From contig JAUSHZ010000005.1 in the NCBI GenBank assembly GCA_030648255.1, positions 1 through 57,469 on the forward strand: a DNA stretch of 57,469 nt. The letters run 5' to 3'. The translations under genes and the position numbers were made by a program. Below the pieces are notes generated by a model that saw nothing but the letters and a program-made list of their open reading frames with translations, did no database searches and was not told the origin of the DNA. The DNA comes from a bacterium (GTDB lineage: Bacteria > Patescibacteriota > Minisyncoccia > Minisyncoccales > CG1-02-41-26). This document shows positions 1 to 9,512 of the stretch, one piece after another; within the stretch, counting starts at the first letter, position 1; every line of letters starts with the position of its first letter.

Positions 1-2
1 AT

Positions 3-527
3 ATTGTTTTGGGCAATGCCACAGCAGACAACATAACAACTACTGGTATATTTACTACCACAACTTGGGTGGGAGGAGTAATTATCGGCGGGGATATATC
101 AGGGGTCTTGGATTTAACCGCGGCCGGCACTTCCACTTTTAACGGAGATGTTACATTGGGCGACGCAGTTGGGGATAATATTCGAGTTAACGGTATTATT
201 TCTTCAGCTACTACCACATTGTTAAGCATTGGCGGAGGCCAAATGATCAGTCAACATCTTTCTGGCACAGCCAGTTTGGATTTTCCAGCCATAAGCTCTT
301 TCACTTGCGCTACCAGCGCTACCGCTATTACAGTTACTGGAGCTGCTGACGGAGATACCGTTGTCTTGGGTGTTCCTAATGCTTTTGCTAATGGCACGAG
401 CACTATTATTTGGAATGGCTGGGTTTCAGCGGCTGATGCTGTTTCAGTGAGAGTTTGTAATATTGGCGGGCCTGTTACTCAGGACTTTGCCGCAGCCACA
501 TTTCGAGCTGATGTTTGGAAACATTAA
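3..527 (+). CDS. C-terminal part of a secreted/surface beta-repeat protein (5' end outside window)
   Basis: Frame stays open upstream of the listed TTG (IVLGNATADNI...); repeat-like VxLGxAxxDNI motifs; C-terminus ...ATFRADVWKH. Family assignment from general resemblance to CPR beta-strand repeat proteins. Confidence 0.65.
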   Translation: MVLGNATADNITTTGIFTTTTWVGGVIIGGDISGVLDLTAAGTSTFNGDVTLGDAVGDNIRVNGIISSATTTLLSIGGGQMISQHLSGTASLDFPAISSFTCATSATAITVTGAADGDTVVLGVPNAFANGTSTIIWNGWVSAADAVSVRVCNIGGPVTQDFAAATFRADVWKH

Positions 528-553
528 ACTAAAACCTAAACCAAATTATAATT

Positions 554-1513
554 ATGGTTAAGAAATTATTTTTAGTAGTTATTATGGCTGTGGTTTTGGT
601 TTTTGCTGGAAGCTCTGCTTTGGCGGCTTACAATGATGTTACATATCCAGACGAGGGCACTTTGATTTATTTAACAGGAGAGGGTATTAATTTAAGGATA
701 TCTTCTGGCAATGTTGCTTCAACAACTGTGAACGCAAGCAGTGTTGTGTTTAGAATGGCTGGGGGCTCATCTGTTGTTGTTTTATCAGACGACAAAAAGA
801 TTTTAACCAATACATTAGACGCTTCAACTGATTGTACCGGCATTAGCTCAAGAGTGGTTTTAACAGCAACTAGTACTTCGCTGGCTGATGTTACTGTGAC
901 TATTGGAGCTGAATGTTCTGTTGTTCCCAGTCCCGGCGGAGGAACGCCAAGTCCATCCGGTGGTGGTAGCTCTGTTGTTATAGTTACAACACCAGTAGTT
1001 GCAACAACCACTGCTACTTCAACTGCAACTAACGCTACTTCTACAACCGCCACAACAACAGTTGCCACCACAACTTCTACCACTACCACTACCACTACCA
1101 CTGTTACAATACCGATTGTTACTAAACCAATCTCGCAAATGACTATTCCAGAACTGCAAGCGGAAATTATTAGAATTACTGCTTTAATAAATCAGTTAAT
1201 AGCAAGTATCGGAACAGGGGCAAACAACTATCAGGGTAAGATTACTTCAGCCTTGCAGAAAATCTCTAAGGTTTTAAAGACTGGTTTGAAAGATGGCGAT
1301 GTTACGGTGTTACAGACATGGCTTTCACGCGACCCATCAGTTTATCCTGAAGGAAAGATAACTGGCTATTTTGGTGATTTGACAAGAATGGCTGTGATAA
1401 GATTCCAAGAGAAATATGCGAGCGAGATTTTGACTCCGCTGGGATTGTCAAAAGGCACTGGACTAGTTGGCGCCTCAACAAGAGCAAAACTAAACAGTTT
1501 ATTCGGAAACTAA
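554..1513 (+). CDS. Secreted protein with Thr-rich linker, short helical segment and C-terminal peptidoglycan-binding (PG_binding_1-like) domain
   Basis: N-terminal signal peptide; TTTTTTTT linker; C-term [39 protein letters not shown]...[16 protein letters not shown]. Confidence 0.85.
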   Translation: MVKKLFLVVIMAVVLVFAGSSALAAYNDVTYPDEGTLIYLTGEGINLRISSGNVASTTVNASSVVFRMAGGSSVVVLSDDKKILTNTLDASTDCTGISSRVVLTATSTSLADVTVTIGAECSVVPSPGGGTPSPSGGGSSVVIVTTPVVATTTATSTATNATSTTATTTVATTTSTTTTTTTTVTIPIVTKPISQMTIPELQAEIIRITALINQLIASIGTGANNYQGKITSALQKISKVLKTGLKDGDVTVLQTWLSRDPSVYPEGKITGYFGDLTRMAVIRFQEKYASEILTPLGLSKGTGLVGASTRAKLNSLFGN

Positions 1514-1531
1514 AAATCGAATTAAATAACG

Positions 1532-1567
1532 AAAAACAATCCGCCCTTGTTGGCGGATTGTTTTTTT
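1532..1567 (+). terminator. Rho-independent terminator
   Basis: aaaaacaatccgcc / ggcggattgttttt stem followed by T-tract, just after stop at 1513. Confidence 0.85.
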
Positions 1568-1659
1568 ATCTCGCCCGAAGTTATCCACAGGTTGCATTGT
1601 TATTTTGAAAGATTGATAATAAATAAATAAAAAGGCCTAAAAATTTTTTAAAAAATATT

Positions 1660-4600
1660 ATGAGAATAATAAAAATTTTCTGTTTCTCGTTAGTTGTTTT
1701 TGGCGTTGCATTGTCTGCGCCTTTTGTTTTAGCCCAGGAGGCTGGAGTTGGCGTAATGCATATGCCAGTGAACAAGGCGGTAGGCCAAGCAGGTGGAGGA
1801 GCCACAACCACTGCTTCAATTTTTGTTCGGGCTGGTGGGCCATCAGCTCCTTATGCTGATGTTGGCTCTTATGCTACAGATACTGCGAAACTTCAGGTAA
1901 AAGTTTATTACCGTAATAGCGATGGAGCTTTTTTCAATTCCGCTTGTATTCATAGGGGTATTGGTTTTCATGAATGCCGGATAGGTGTTGGGCCTGGAGA
2001 TGTTAATAGGCAAATTGGTTATTATGTTGGCGCTATTGCCACAACCACTCCCGCAACAGTTAGTTCGTATATGCCCGGAGTCAGCCAAGCATTGGCATCT
2101 TCTTCACCATTCTCGATTACGGCCCAAAATTCTAATTTGGGCGCAGCCAATATCGGAGGCAAGGTTGTTTTTTCCGCTTCTTTAAGTCCCGCTATTGCGG
2201 TGAGCGCTTCCACTACTATTCCTTTGGCTGGCAATCCAATGAGTTATACAAGCTATGAGGTTGGCCAGATAAATGTGGGAGATTATATTTTTCTTGACAC
2301 TATTAGCGCTGTTAGGCAGGTTCTTGGCACCTCTACTAATTCTTTAACAGTTGACAGTGCGGTTACTATTACCACTGCCACTAAAATTTATAAACTTATT
2401 CCAGATGCGTGGATTTTTGCCGAAGGAACGATTCACAATGCCACTTCTTCTGGCGATGCCGCCAATACCGGCAGTTTTTCATTAACCAATATGGCTGCTG
2501 GCAGTTATAAATTAACCGCTTTTAAGCCGGGTTTTTGTGATGTTTCGCCCCCGCCCTTTTTTACAGGCGTTACCAATAATCTTCTATTTCTTTCTGCTGG
2601 CTGCGGAGGAGGGGTGGGAGGCACAATGGAGGCCTTTAAAGTTTTTTGGACCGCTCCAAATGACAATATGATGGGCGCGCCCAAGGACATTGCTTTTAAT
2701 AAAAGCGATATGTCCCAGACCCGTTCCCCGATTTTAATTAGTTTATCCCAGAACGCTTCTTCTACTACCATTACCACTTCTACGGTAACGCTTAAACAAG
2801 TTGTTTCTGGCAGTTTAGTGGCTGTTACTTCCACGGCTGTTCATTATTACGATCCATTAGACGCTACCTCGTTTTGTACCACTGGCGGGGTGGCAGGCAA
2901 TTGTTTTGGTCCTGACAGAAAAATTATTCTTTATTCCTCCCAACAATTAGCGCCTGATAGCCAGTATATTGTGGAAATTACCAGCGGGGTTTTGTCTTCT
3001 AATGGCAATCCTTTGCAGGGCAATAGGCAGGCAGGCGGGCAGATGTTTTTGTTCACAACTAGTGGAGATATATCAGGAATGACAGCGGGCCAGTTTGGCT
3101 CTGGCGGCGCTTTTATGCCCCCATTTGTTACGGGTATGACTCCTCCAGGCGGTTCGTTTGGCGTTCCTTTAGACAGCAACATTTTAATGATGTTTTCTGA
3201 TCCAATGGATTCAACCACTTTTACTTCTGACAATTTTAAGCTTTGTTCTGTGAGTAATGCTTTTACCGCCGCTGAAACTGAAAATTGTACCCTTTCTTTC
3301 TCGGTCGCGCTAGACACAGCGACAAAAAAAATAGCCACTATTGATCCTGCTTCAAACTTTACATCCAGCGTTCATTACCGAGTTAAAGTTTTGGGTGGCG
3401 CTAAGTCAGCGGCTGGTATAACCATTGGCCCGCCAAATCAAGCTAGCTTTATGGTGTTTAAGGGAGATTTTGACGCAGGCACAGCAGTTGATTCTGGCAA
3501 TCCTACAGTGTTGGGAACAAACTTGGGAAAGTATTTGTCTGGTAGCAGCTATATCAATGTGCCGGTTTCCAATATGATTGAAGTGAATTTTTCTGAAGCG
3601 ATCAATCCAAGCACTGTTGATAAAAACAGCATGACAGTAAAGATAAATGGTGGCACAACAAATGTTGATGGCACTGTGCAGTATGACGGCTTTTCCAATA
3701 AAGCCAGGTTTGTGCCTTCAGAAGTTTTGCAAATTAATTCTGTTTATAATTTAACCTTTGCCACTTCGGTTCAGGATTTGGCAGGCAATGCTTTGGACGG
3801 AGATACCGGAACGGTTGGCGTTCAAATGTATGCTTTGGCTTTTACCACTACTGGAACGGCCGATACCACAGGCCCCCAAGTTGTGAAACTTAACGCGGAT
3901 AATTATGTGGCGGAAATTGAATTTAACGAGCCGGTTTTGGCTGTTTCTTTATCTGACTCTAAATGGGCGAGTTCTACTCTAAATTCCGCTAATTACACCA
4001 TTAAATATGGCGCCGCAGGAACGAACTTTGGCGTTGACTGCGCCAACGGTAATGCCGCTGTTTTAACCAGCGCCAAGGTTTCATACGACGCTGGCAGAAT
4101 GGTTGCGAAGATAGAAAACATTAAGGCGGCCGGGGGAGCGGCCTTGACAGTTGGCAATGACTTGTGTGTTTTTGTGGATAATATCACTGATATTTCAAAC
4201 AACGCGTTGAATGAAAGTTATGATTCGGTTGTCGCGCCGATGAAAGATCATAGCCAAACTTATGGAACATTTAGCGGCTCTGGATTGATGATGGGGCCGC
4301 CAACCACAGCTGGTGGCATAATAGGCCCAATGATTGGAACAAATAAGCCCGAAGACATGGGAATGATGCCAGTGGCGGCTCGGCCAATGAATTCAATGGC
4401 AAATCTTTCCACCTTATACTTTTTTGATATTCCAACTACTAAGGCCTTGGAAAATGGTGGGTTTGTGGTTCTTGACTTTAAAAAGCAGGGTTTTGATGTA
4501 ACTAACGCTATACCCGACCCAAACAGCCCAATGCGGACTGATTGGAATGGGCCTGGGCCTGGCGTTGTAACTTTGGATGCCAGCTATGATTCTGACGGCA

Positions 4601-7600
4601 TTGCGGTGAACGCAGATTTAGAAACCATAACTTTGAAGTTAGCGATTACAGGCACTCCTTCGGCTTTGGATTTTTATCATTTTGATGTTTCTGGCATTAA
4701 AAATCCGGCGGCTAATACATCTGGCTACACAATTGATATTAGCACAAAGAAACCAGACGGCTCCACTGTTTTGGAAACCAAATCCACTATGCCATTCACC
4801 ATTACCCAGGCAGGCAGCAGAACAATATCTATTGGCATAACTGTTAACGCTTCCAGCACTAACAGCGCTATTGGTTTGGCAACCTCTACTCTAAAAGTAA
4901 ATCTGGGCTCGCCAATGACTGGGCCAATGGAGGGGACAATTAGTTTTGCCAAAGGCCAAAAAACCGCCACCACCACTTTCACTGGTTTGCCTGATGGAGA
5001 ATACTTTTTATTCACTAATTCAGGCCTTAGCTTGCCTGTTTGCGCTGACGCAATATGCTCTGCTTCAACCAGTAAAGATGTAATGGGCATTGCTATGCCT
5101 GATCCGATTAGGGTTTCGGGTAGCAATGCCTCAAGGGGGTTTATTTTAACTGGCGGAGATAAATCCGGTGCCACAGCCATCGAGGTCTATTTAAAAGGCA
5201 ATTTTGGCAATAGAGATGTAGACATTTTTGCTTCCTCGCCCAATGGGTTTGTGAAAAAGAAATTAGTGGCTGTGGGCAATTTGGCTGGTTTTACTTTATA
5301 TAATTTTTATTTGCCTTCTAATGGTTCTTGGCGGGTGGGGATAGGCCCGGCAATGCCAGAAGGCCCAGTAGCTATGGGTCCGGTTTTAATGCCTGATTGG
5401 ATGCCCCCAGCCAATGTTCAAGTAACCGCATCAACCACAGGCAATGCTTCTGACTTTAAGAGCGAATGTATTGAAAGCTCTAATACCGCCAATGACTGCA
5501 AGCTTAATTTTGAAATCAAAACAGCCACGCAAAAAATAATCGGCTATGTTAAAGATAGCTCTGGCAATGCTATTGCGGACGCTGGAGTTGACGCTTTTAA
5601 AACCGCTGGATTTGGAATGCCCTCTCATAGCCAAACCGATACAACTGGAAAATTTGAATTAAAAGTGGCTTTGGGTGATAGTAATGCGGCTGAAACATAT
5701 GGTTTGCAAGCGTTTAAGCCAGGGTTGCCACCCTCTTCGCAAAAGACCGTGGTCATTACCCAAAATGATAAAAATCCTTCTGGAACAACAGATGCTTTGG
5801 TTGATTCAAACACCACAGCTAATGCTTATATTGACGGCAGTATTGGAGTGACTAACGCAAGCCCTTTGGTTTTATATGTTACCAAGGGTGGATATACAAT
5901 TTCTGGCTATGTTTATGAAGACACAGCCAGCGACGCTAAAAAAGTGGCTAATGCGCAGGTTTGGGCAAACAACACAGCCAATGGCCAGTTTATCCCCGGC
6001 TCAACTGATTCTTCTGGTTTGTTTGTGCTTTATGTTAGTGCTGGCACCTGGAAGGTTTCAGGCCACACATCCGAGCTTGGCGACTTGCCATCAGCCACAG
6101 TTGTTGTTACCAGCGCTAATCAAAGCGTGAACTTGCGGCCATCAACCGCTAAGTCCAGCATGAATACAATTTCGGGCAATACTGGCACTGGGGCCTCAAT
6201 GCTTACTAATGTTCAGATTTGGATTGAGGGCTTAACTACTTCAAACCAGCGATATGAAAACAGAGCTATGTCTGATTCCTCGGGTAACTATAGCTTAAAA
6301 GTTCCATCTGGATGTTATAGAATTCATGCTAAAGACACTACCTATGGAGAATATGCCCTAACTTACAAAGATGGCACAAATAGTAGTTCTTGCGTGTCTG
6401 GAGATGTTACAGCCAATTTGGCTCCCCCAGCTAGCGGGCAATTCACCACTTTGTCGTTTAGGTTTGTCAACGCTCCAGCCAGCTCTACCAGAGCGTTTAT
6501 TGATAGTTTTGATTCAACCAATAATGCTGGCAATCATCTGGAAATTCCAATTATTGCAAGCGCTACTTCTTCAGAAAATTTAAAAGTCACAAATACTGGA
6601 GGCCGTTCTTACCTTATTAGAGCTATCGTGCCTGGGCTTGGCGAGTTTGAGCCAACTGGTAATTCTGGATACAGCGCCACAACTCACAAAACAACTATTG
6701 CTGAAGGCACAGCCAGCAAAGTAATAGTGTTCACTTTACCAACTGCTGGAAATCAAGTGGTTATATCTGGAACTGTTACATCAACAGCCGGAGCGGTTGC
6801 TGGAGCCATGGTTTGGATTAGCAACCTATCTTCGGGATTTCAGTTTAACGCTTTTTCCAGCTCAAGTGGCGCTTATTCAATGAGAGTGCCAGCAGGCACT
6901 TACAGAATGGGCGTTGATAAGCCGGGTTATAGCGGAGAGGCCTTGACTGATACTACATTTACAAGTAGCACTACCAAAGACTTTATCCTAACAACCAATG
7001 CAAACACTATTTCTGGCAAGATTACTTCAGATGGCTCAACTGCCATATCAAGCGCTTGGGTGTGGGCGGAGAAAGTAACTTCAGCCACAAACGACACCCT
7101 ATCTGGCGGTTGGTCTGGTGGCCAGACCGATTCCCAGGGCAATTATAGCTTGTCTGTTGGCAGCGGTTATTGGCAGATTAAATCATCTGCTGATGGCTAT
7201 AATGAAACCAAATATGGGTCCATTGTCTCGGCTGCTTCAAACCCTACTGTTAATATAACCCTATCAGCTAAATCCGGTTATACTGTTAAAGAGTCCAAAC
7301 AACAGTCAATGATTCCTTCTCAAGGAGGCGTGTTTGATGATAGCCAAGGAGATACTGGGGTTAAATTAACCATTCCTCAAAATTTTGACGATGACACTGG
7401 CCAAGGAAAAGTTATAGTTAGAGAAACCAACGCTCCAAGCACTGATTCTCGCAAACCGCTTGGAGGCAAAGCTAAAGAGGTTAGCATTTATGACAGCAAC
7501 AACACTTCTTTAAAGGGTTCAGCTGATACTGACACAACCGCCGGGTCTGGGAGCACAATTAGTTTGGAAATATCCTACTCTGAAAGCGACATAACCGCAG

Positions 7601-8631
7601 CTGGAGGCACAGAAGACCAGCTAACTTTGGGTTATTGGAATGAAAGCACGAATGAATGGACAGCAGTTGACGCAGTGGTTGATAAAGATAATAACAAAAT
7701 CAGGGCTAATACTTCTCACTTTTCTTTGTATGCGCCGTTATTGCCATCAGGTAGTAATCCGCCTTCCACGCCCGGAACACCTTCTGGAGCTGTGAGCGGA
7801 ACAAGTATTATAGTTTCGTGGACAACTTCAACCGACGATACTTCAGTGGCTGGGTATGAGGTTTATCGCAGCACAGCGGCTGATGGAACATTTAGCAATG
7901 TTTCTGGCGACTCTTGGTCAACCGGCAGTTTTGTTTCATCGGTTTTGGTTGGAACTTCCTGTGCCAATGGAACTTGCTCTTGGACAAATTCTTCTATTCC
8001 AGTCAACACAACATACTATTACAAAGTGTCGGCTTTTGATAACGAGGGAAATAACTCAACTACTTCTGGCGCTTCAAGTGGCACAAAATTTGAAGGGCTT
8101 ACCGGCGGAGGATCTGTTATTACTGGTGGCGGGGGAATAGCCGGGTCTCCAACCGTGCCTGCTACTGTTGTTGCCACAACAACAGTTGCCACCACAACTT
8201 TTACCACTACCACTACCACTGTTACAATACCGATTGTTACTAAACCAATCTCGCAAATGACTATTCCAGAATTGCAAGCGGAAATTGTTAGAATTACCGC
8301 TTTAATAAATCAGTTAATAGCAATGATTGGGACAGCCGGAAATTCGGGAATACAACCACCCGGCCTTCTTATTAGCAGAATTACTAAGGTTTTGAAAGCA
8401 GCGATGTCAAATGATGAGGTGAGGATATTACAGACATGGTTAGCAAAGGATCCAACAATCTATCCTGAAGGAAAAATAACCGGTTATTTTGGCGCTTTAA
8501 CTAAAAAAGCGGTTATAAAGTTTCAGGAAAAGTACGCCAGCGAGATTTTGACTCCGAACGGATTAATAAAAGGCACAGGATTGGTTGGGGCCTCAACAAG
8601 AGCAAAACTAAACAGTTTATTCGGGCAATAA
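1660..8631 (+). CDS. Giant (2323 aa) secreted surface protein: Big_5-like Ig domains, carboxypeptidase-regulatory-like repeats, FN3-like domain, Thr-rich linker, C-terminal PG-binding domain
   Basis: Signal peptide; FSDPMD/FSEAINPSTV Ig-like motifs; repeated ISG.V....A.V.A...TDSSG.Y.L.V..G.Y; PPSTPGTPSG...YEVYRS FN3-like; C-term nearly identical to that of 554..1513. Confidence 0.85.
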   Translation: MRIIKIFCFSLVVFGVALSAPFVLAQEAGVGVMHMPVNKAVGQAGGGATTTASIFVRAGGPSAPYADVGSYATDTAKLQVKVYYRNSDGAFFNSACIHRGIGFHECRIGVGPGDVNRQIGYYVGAIATTTPATVSSYMPGVSQALASSSPFSITAQNSNLGAANIGGKVVFSASLSPAIAVSASTTIPLAGNPMSYTSYEVGQINVGDYIFLDTISAVRQVLGTSTNSLTVDSAVTITTATKIYKLIPDAWIFAEGTIHNATSSGDAANTGSFSLTNMAAGSYKLTAFKPGFCDVSPPPFFTGVTNNLLFLSAGCGGGVGGTMEAFKVFWTAPNDNMMGAPKDIAFNKSDMSQTRSPILISLSQNASSTTITTSTVTLKQVVSGSLVAVTSTAVHYYDPLDATSFCTTGGVAGNCFGPDRKIILYSSQQLAPDSQYIVEITSGVLSSNGNPLQGNRQAGGQMFLFTTSGDISGMTAGQFGSGGAFMPPFVTGMTPPGGSFGVPLDSNILMMFSDPMDSTTFTSDNFKLCSVSNAFTAAETENCTLSFSVALDTATKKIATIDPASNFTSSVHYRVKVLGGAKSAAGITIGPPNQASFMVFKGDFDAGTAVDSGNPTVLGTNLGKYLSGSSYINVPVSNMIEVNFSEAINPSTVDKNSMTVKINGGTTNVDGTVQYDGFSNKARFVPSEVLQINSVYNLTFATSVQDLAGNALDGDTGTVGVQMYALAFTTTGTADTTGPQVVKLNADNYVAEIEFNEPVLAVSLSDSKWASSTLNSANYTIKYGAAGTNFGVDCANGNAAVLTSAKVSYDAGRMVAKIENIKAAGGAALTVGNDLCVFVDNITDISNNALNESYDSVVAPMKDHSQTYGTFSGSGLMMGPPTTAGGIIGPMIGTNKPEDMGMMPVAARPMNSMANLSTLYFFDIPTTKALENGGFVVLDFKKQGFDVTNAIPDPNSPMRTDWNGPGPGVVTLDASYDSDGIAVNADLETITLKLAITGTPSALDFYHFDVSGIKNPAANTSGYTIDISTKKPDGSTVLETKSTMPFTITQAGSRTISIGITVNASSTNSAIGLATSTLKVNLGSPMTGPMEGTISFAKGQKTATTTFTGLPDGEYFLFTNSGLSLPVCADAICSASTSKDVMGIAMPDPIRVSGSNASRGFILTGGDKSGATAIEVYLKGNFGNRDVDIFASSPNGFVKKKLVAVGNLAGFTLYNFYLPSNGSWRVGIGPAMPEGPVAMGPVLMPDWMPPANVQVTASTTGNASDFKSECIESSNTANDCKLNFEIKTATQKIIGYVKDSSGNAIADAGVDAFKTAGFGMPSHSQTDTTGKFELKVALGDSNAAETYGLQAFKPGLPPSSQKTVVITQNDKNPSGTTDALVDSNTTANAYIDGSIGVTNASPLVLYVTKGGYTISGYVYEDTASDAKKVANAQVWANNTANGQFIPGSTDSSGLFVLYVSAGTWKVSGHTSELGDLPSATVVVTSANQSVNLRPSTAKSSMNTISGNTGTGASMLTNVQIWIEGLTTSNQRYENRAMSDSSGNYSLKVPSGCYRIHAKDTTYGEYALTYKDGTNSSSCVSGDVTANLAPPASGQFTTLSFRFVNAPASSTRAFIDSFDSTNNAGNHLEIPIIASATSSENLKVTNTGGRSYLIRAIVPGLGEFEPTGNSGYSATTHKTTIAEGTASKVIVFTLPTAGNQVVISGTVTSTAGAVAGAMVWISNLSSGFQFNAFSSSSGAYSMRVPAGTYRMGVDKPGYSGEALTDTTFTSSTTKDFILTTNANTISGKITSDGSTAISSAWVWAEKVTSATNDTLSGGWSGGQTDSQGNYSLSVGSGYWQIKSSADGYNETKYGSIVSAASNPTVNITLSAKSGYTVKESKQQSMIPSQGGVFDDSQGDTGVKLTIPQNFDDDTGQGKVIVRETNAPSTDSRKPLGGKAKEVSIYDSNNTSLKGSADTDTTAGSGSTISLEISYSESDITAAGGTEDQLTLGYWNESTNEWTAVDAVVDKDNNKIRANTSHFSLYAPLLPSGSNPPSTPGTPSGAVSGTSIIVSWTTSTDDTSVAGYEVYRSTAADGTFSNVSGDSWSTGSFVSSVLVGTSCANGTCSWTNSSIPVNTTYYYKVSAFDNEGNNSTTSGASSGTKFEGLTGGGSVITGGGGIAGSPTVPATVVATTTVATTTFTTTTTTVTIPIVTKPISQMTIPELQAEIVRITALINQLIAMIGTAGNSGIQPPGLLISRITKVLKAAMSNDEVRILQTWLAKDPTIYPEGKITGYFGALTKKAVIKFQEKYASEILTPNGLIKGTGLVGASTRAKLNSLFGQ

Positions 8632-8641
8632 AAAGCCCTAG

Positions 8642-8681
8642 AGACCCCACCCCTCTGCCCGCAAGCAGAGGAGTGGGGTCT
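8642..8681 (+). terminator. Strong hairpin with T-rich tail after the giant surface gene
   Basis: agaccccacccctctgc / gcagaggagtggggtct then tttgtttttt. Confidence 0.75.
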
Positions 8682-8702
8682 TTTGTTTTTTGGGCTGTTT
8701 GG

Positions 8703-8751
8703 GCTGTTGAAGCTCGGTTTTTATGGCTCCCCAAAACCGAGCTTCAACAGC
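8703..8751. repeat. Palindromic repeat, copy 1 (19-bp perfect stem, 11-nt loop)
   Basis: gctgttgaagctcggtttt-tatggctcccc-aaaaccgagcttcaacagc. Confidence 0.9.
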
Positions 8752-8796
8752 TCCCCCCCCTACACTTTTTTTCTTTTTATGATACAATAAATAAAT

Positions 8797-9441
8797 ATGA
8801 AAAAACAAATTATTAGTTTAATTTTATCAGCTGGTTTGTTGCTTGGTTTGGCTGTTAGTGTTAACGCTTCCACTTTTAGTGGTTTTGATGCGTTAACGCC
8901 TGAAGATTCAGCGGTTTTTACAGCCACCACAACTTTTAATCTTATTATCCCCCCCTCAACAACAGTAAACCTTACCGTTACCACCCTAGCACCAATTACT
9001 ACCTCTTTAACCCCAACCTCAACCTCAACTCCAATTCTTACTATTACTGCCATGGGAAATGCGGAAGAATATAGTGGCGGTATTTTTCTAATTTCTGGAA
9101 CTTCAACCCTTAATGCTATTTCTCCAACAACCTCAACTCTTTTTGTTACCTCGTCAACAATTCCTACCCTTTCTGTTACTGCTGATGTTTTGCCAATAAC
9201 TCCAATAACTTCAACCCTTATTATCCCTCCCTCAACGACAACAACTCTTGCTGTCATTGCAAATGTAGGAGGCGGAGGTATGCCAACTCCTATTGTGGTG
9301 ACTACAATGGCATCTACGCCAACTACTACTAACCTAATTCCGCAAATGACTGAAGTTGAAATCCATGCGGAAATTGTCAGAGTATCCACTTTAATTGTTC
9401 AGCTAATGCAGGAGTGGGTAAAGATATTAGCAAGCAGTTAG
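8797..9441 (+). CDS. Small Thr-rich secreted protein with the helical anchor-linker motif but no PG-binding domain
   Basis: Signal peptide MKKQIISLILSAGLLLGLAVSVNA; C-term IPQMTEVEIHAEIVRVSTLIVQLMQ resembles [25 protein letters not shown] of the neighbours. Confidence 0.7.
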   Translation: MKKQIISLILSAGLLLGLAVSVNASTFSGFDALTPEDSAVFTATTTFNLIIPPSTTVNLTVTTLAPITTSLTPTSTSTPILTITAMGNAEEYSGGIFLISGTSTLNAISPTTSTLFVTSSTIPTLSVTADVLPITPITSTLIIPPSTTTTLAVIANVGGGGMPTPIVVTTMASTPTTTNLIPQMTEVEIHAEIVRVSTLIVQLMQEWVKILASS

Positions 9442-9449
9442 ATTATTTC

Positions 9450-9497
9450 TGAAACAAAAACGCTTTGGCGATTTTATTTGCCAAGCGTTTTTGTTTC
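9450..9497. terminator. Hairpin terminator, possibly bidirectional
   Basis: gaaacaaaaacgctttggc / gccaagcgtttttgtttc. Confidence 0.8.
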
Positions 9498-9512
9498 TGG
9501 TAAAATAAGCTT

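Noticed and set aside
667-1101. 144-aa minus-strand ORF ([12 protein letters not shown]...)
   Set aside because: Antisense of the Thr-rich linker; poly-Thr codons read as poly-Val on the other strand.
2505-3338. Minus-strand ORFs of 109-135 aa within the giant gene
   Set aside because: Compositional antisense ORFs inside a continuous 2323-aa coding frame with domain motifs.
4725-5180. 151-aa minus-strand ORF
   Set aside because: Antisense to the giant surface protein; no recognisable motif.
8760-9389. 209-aa minus-strand ORF opposite the small Thr-rich protein
   Set aside because: Long only because Thr/Pro-rich coding gives few antisense stops; the + strand ORF has a signal peptide and family motif.
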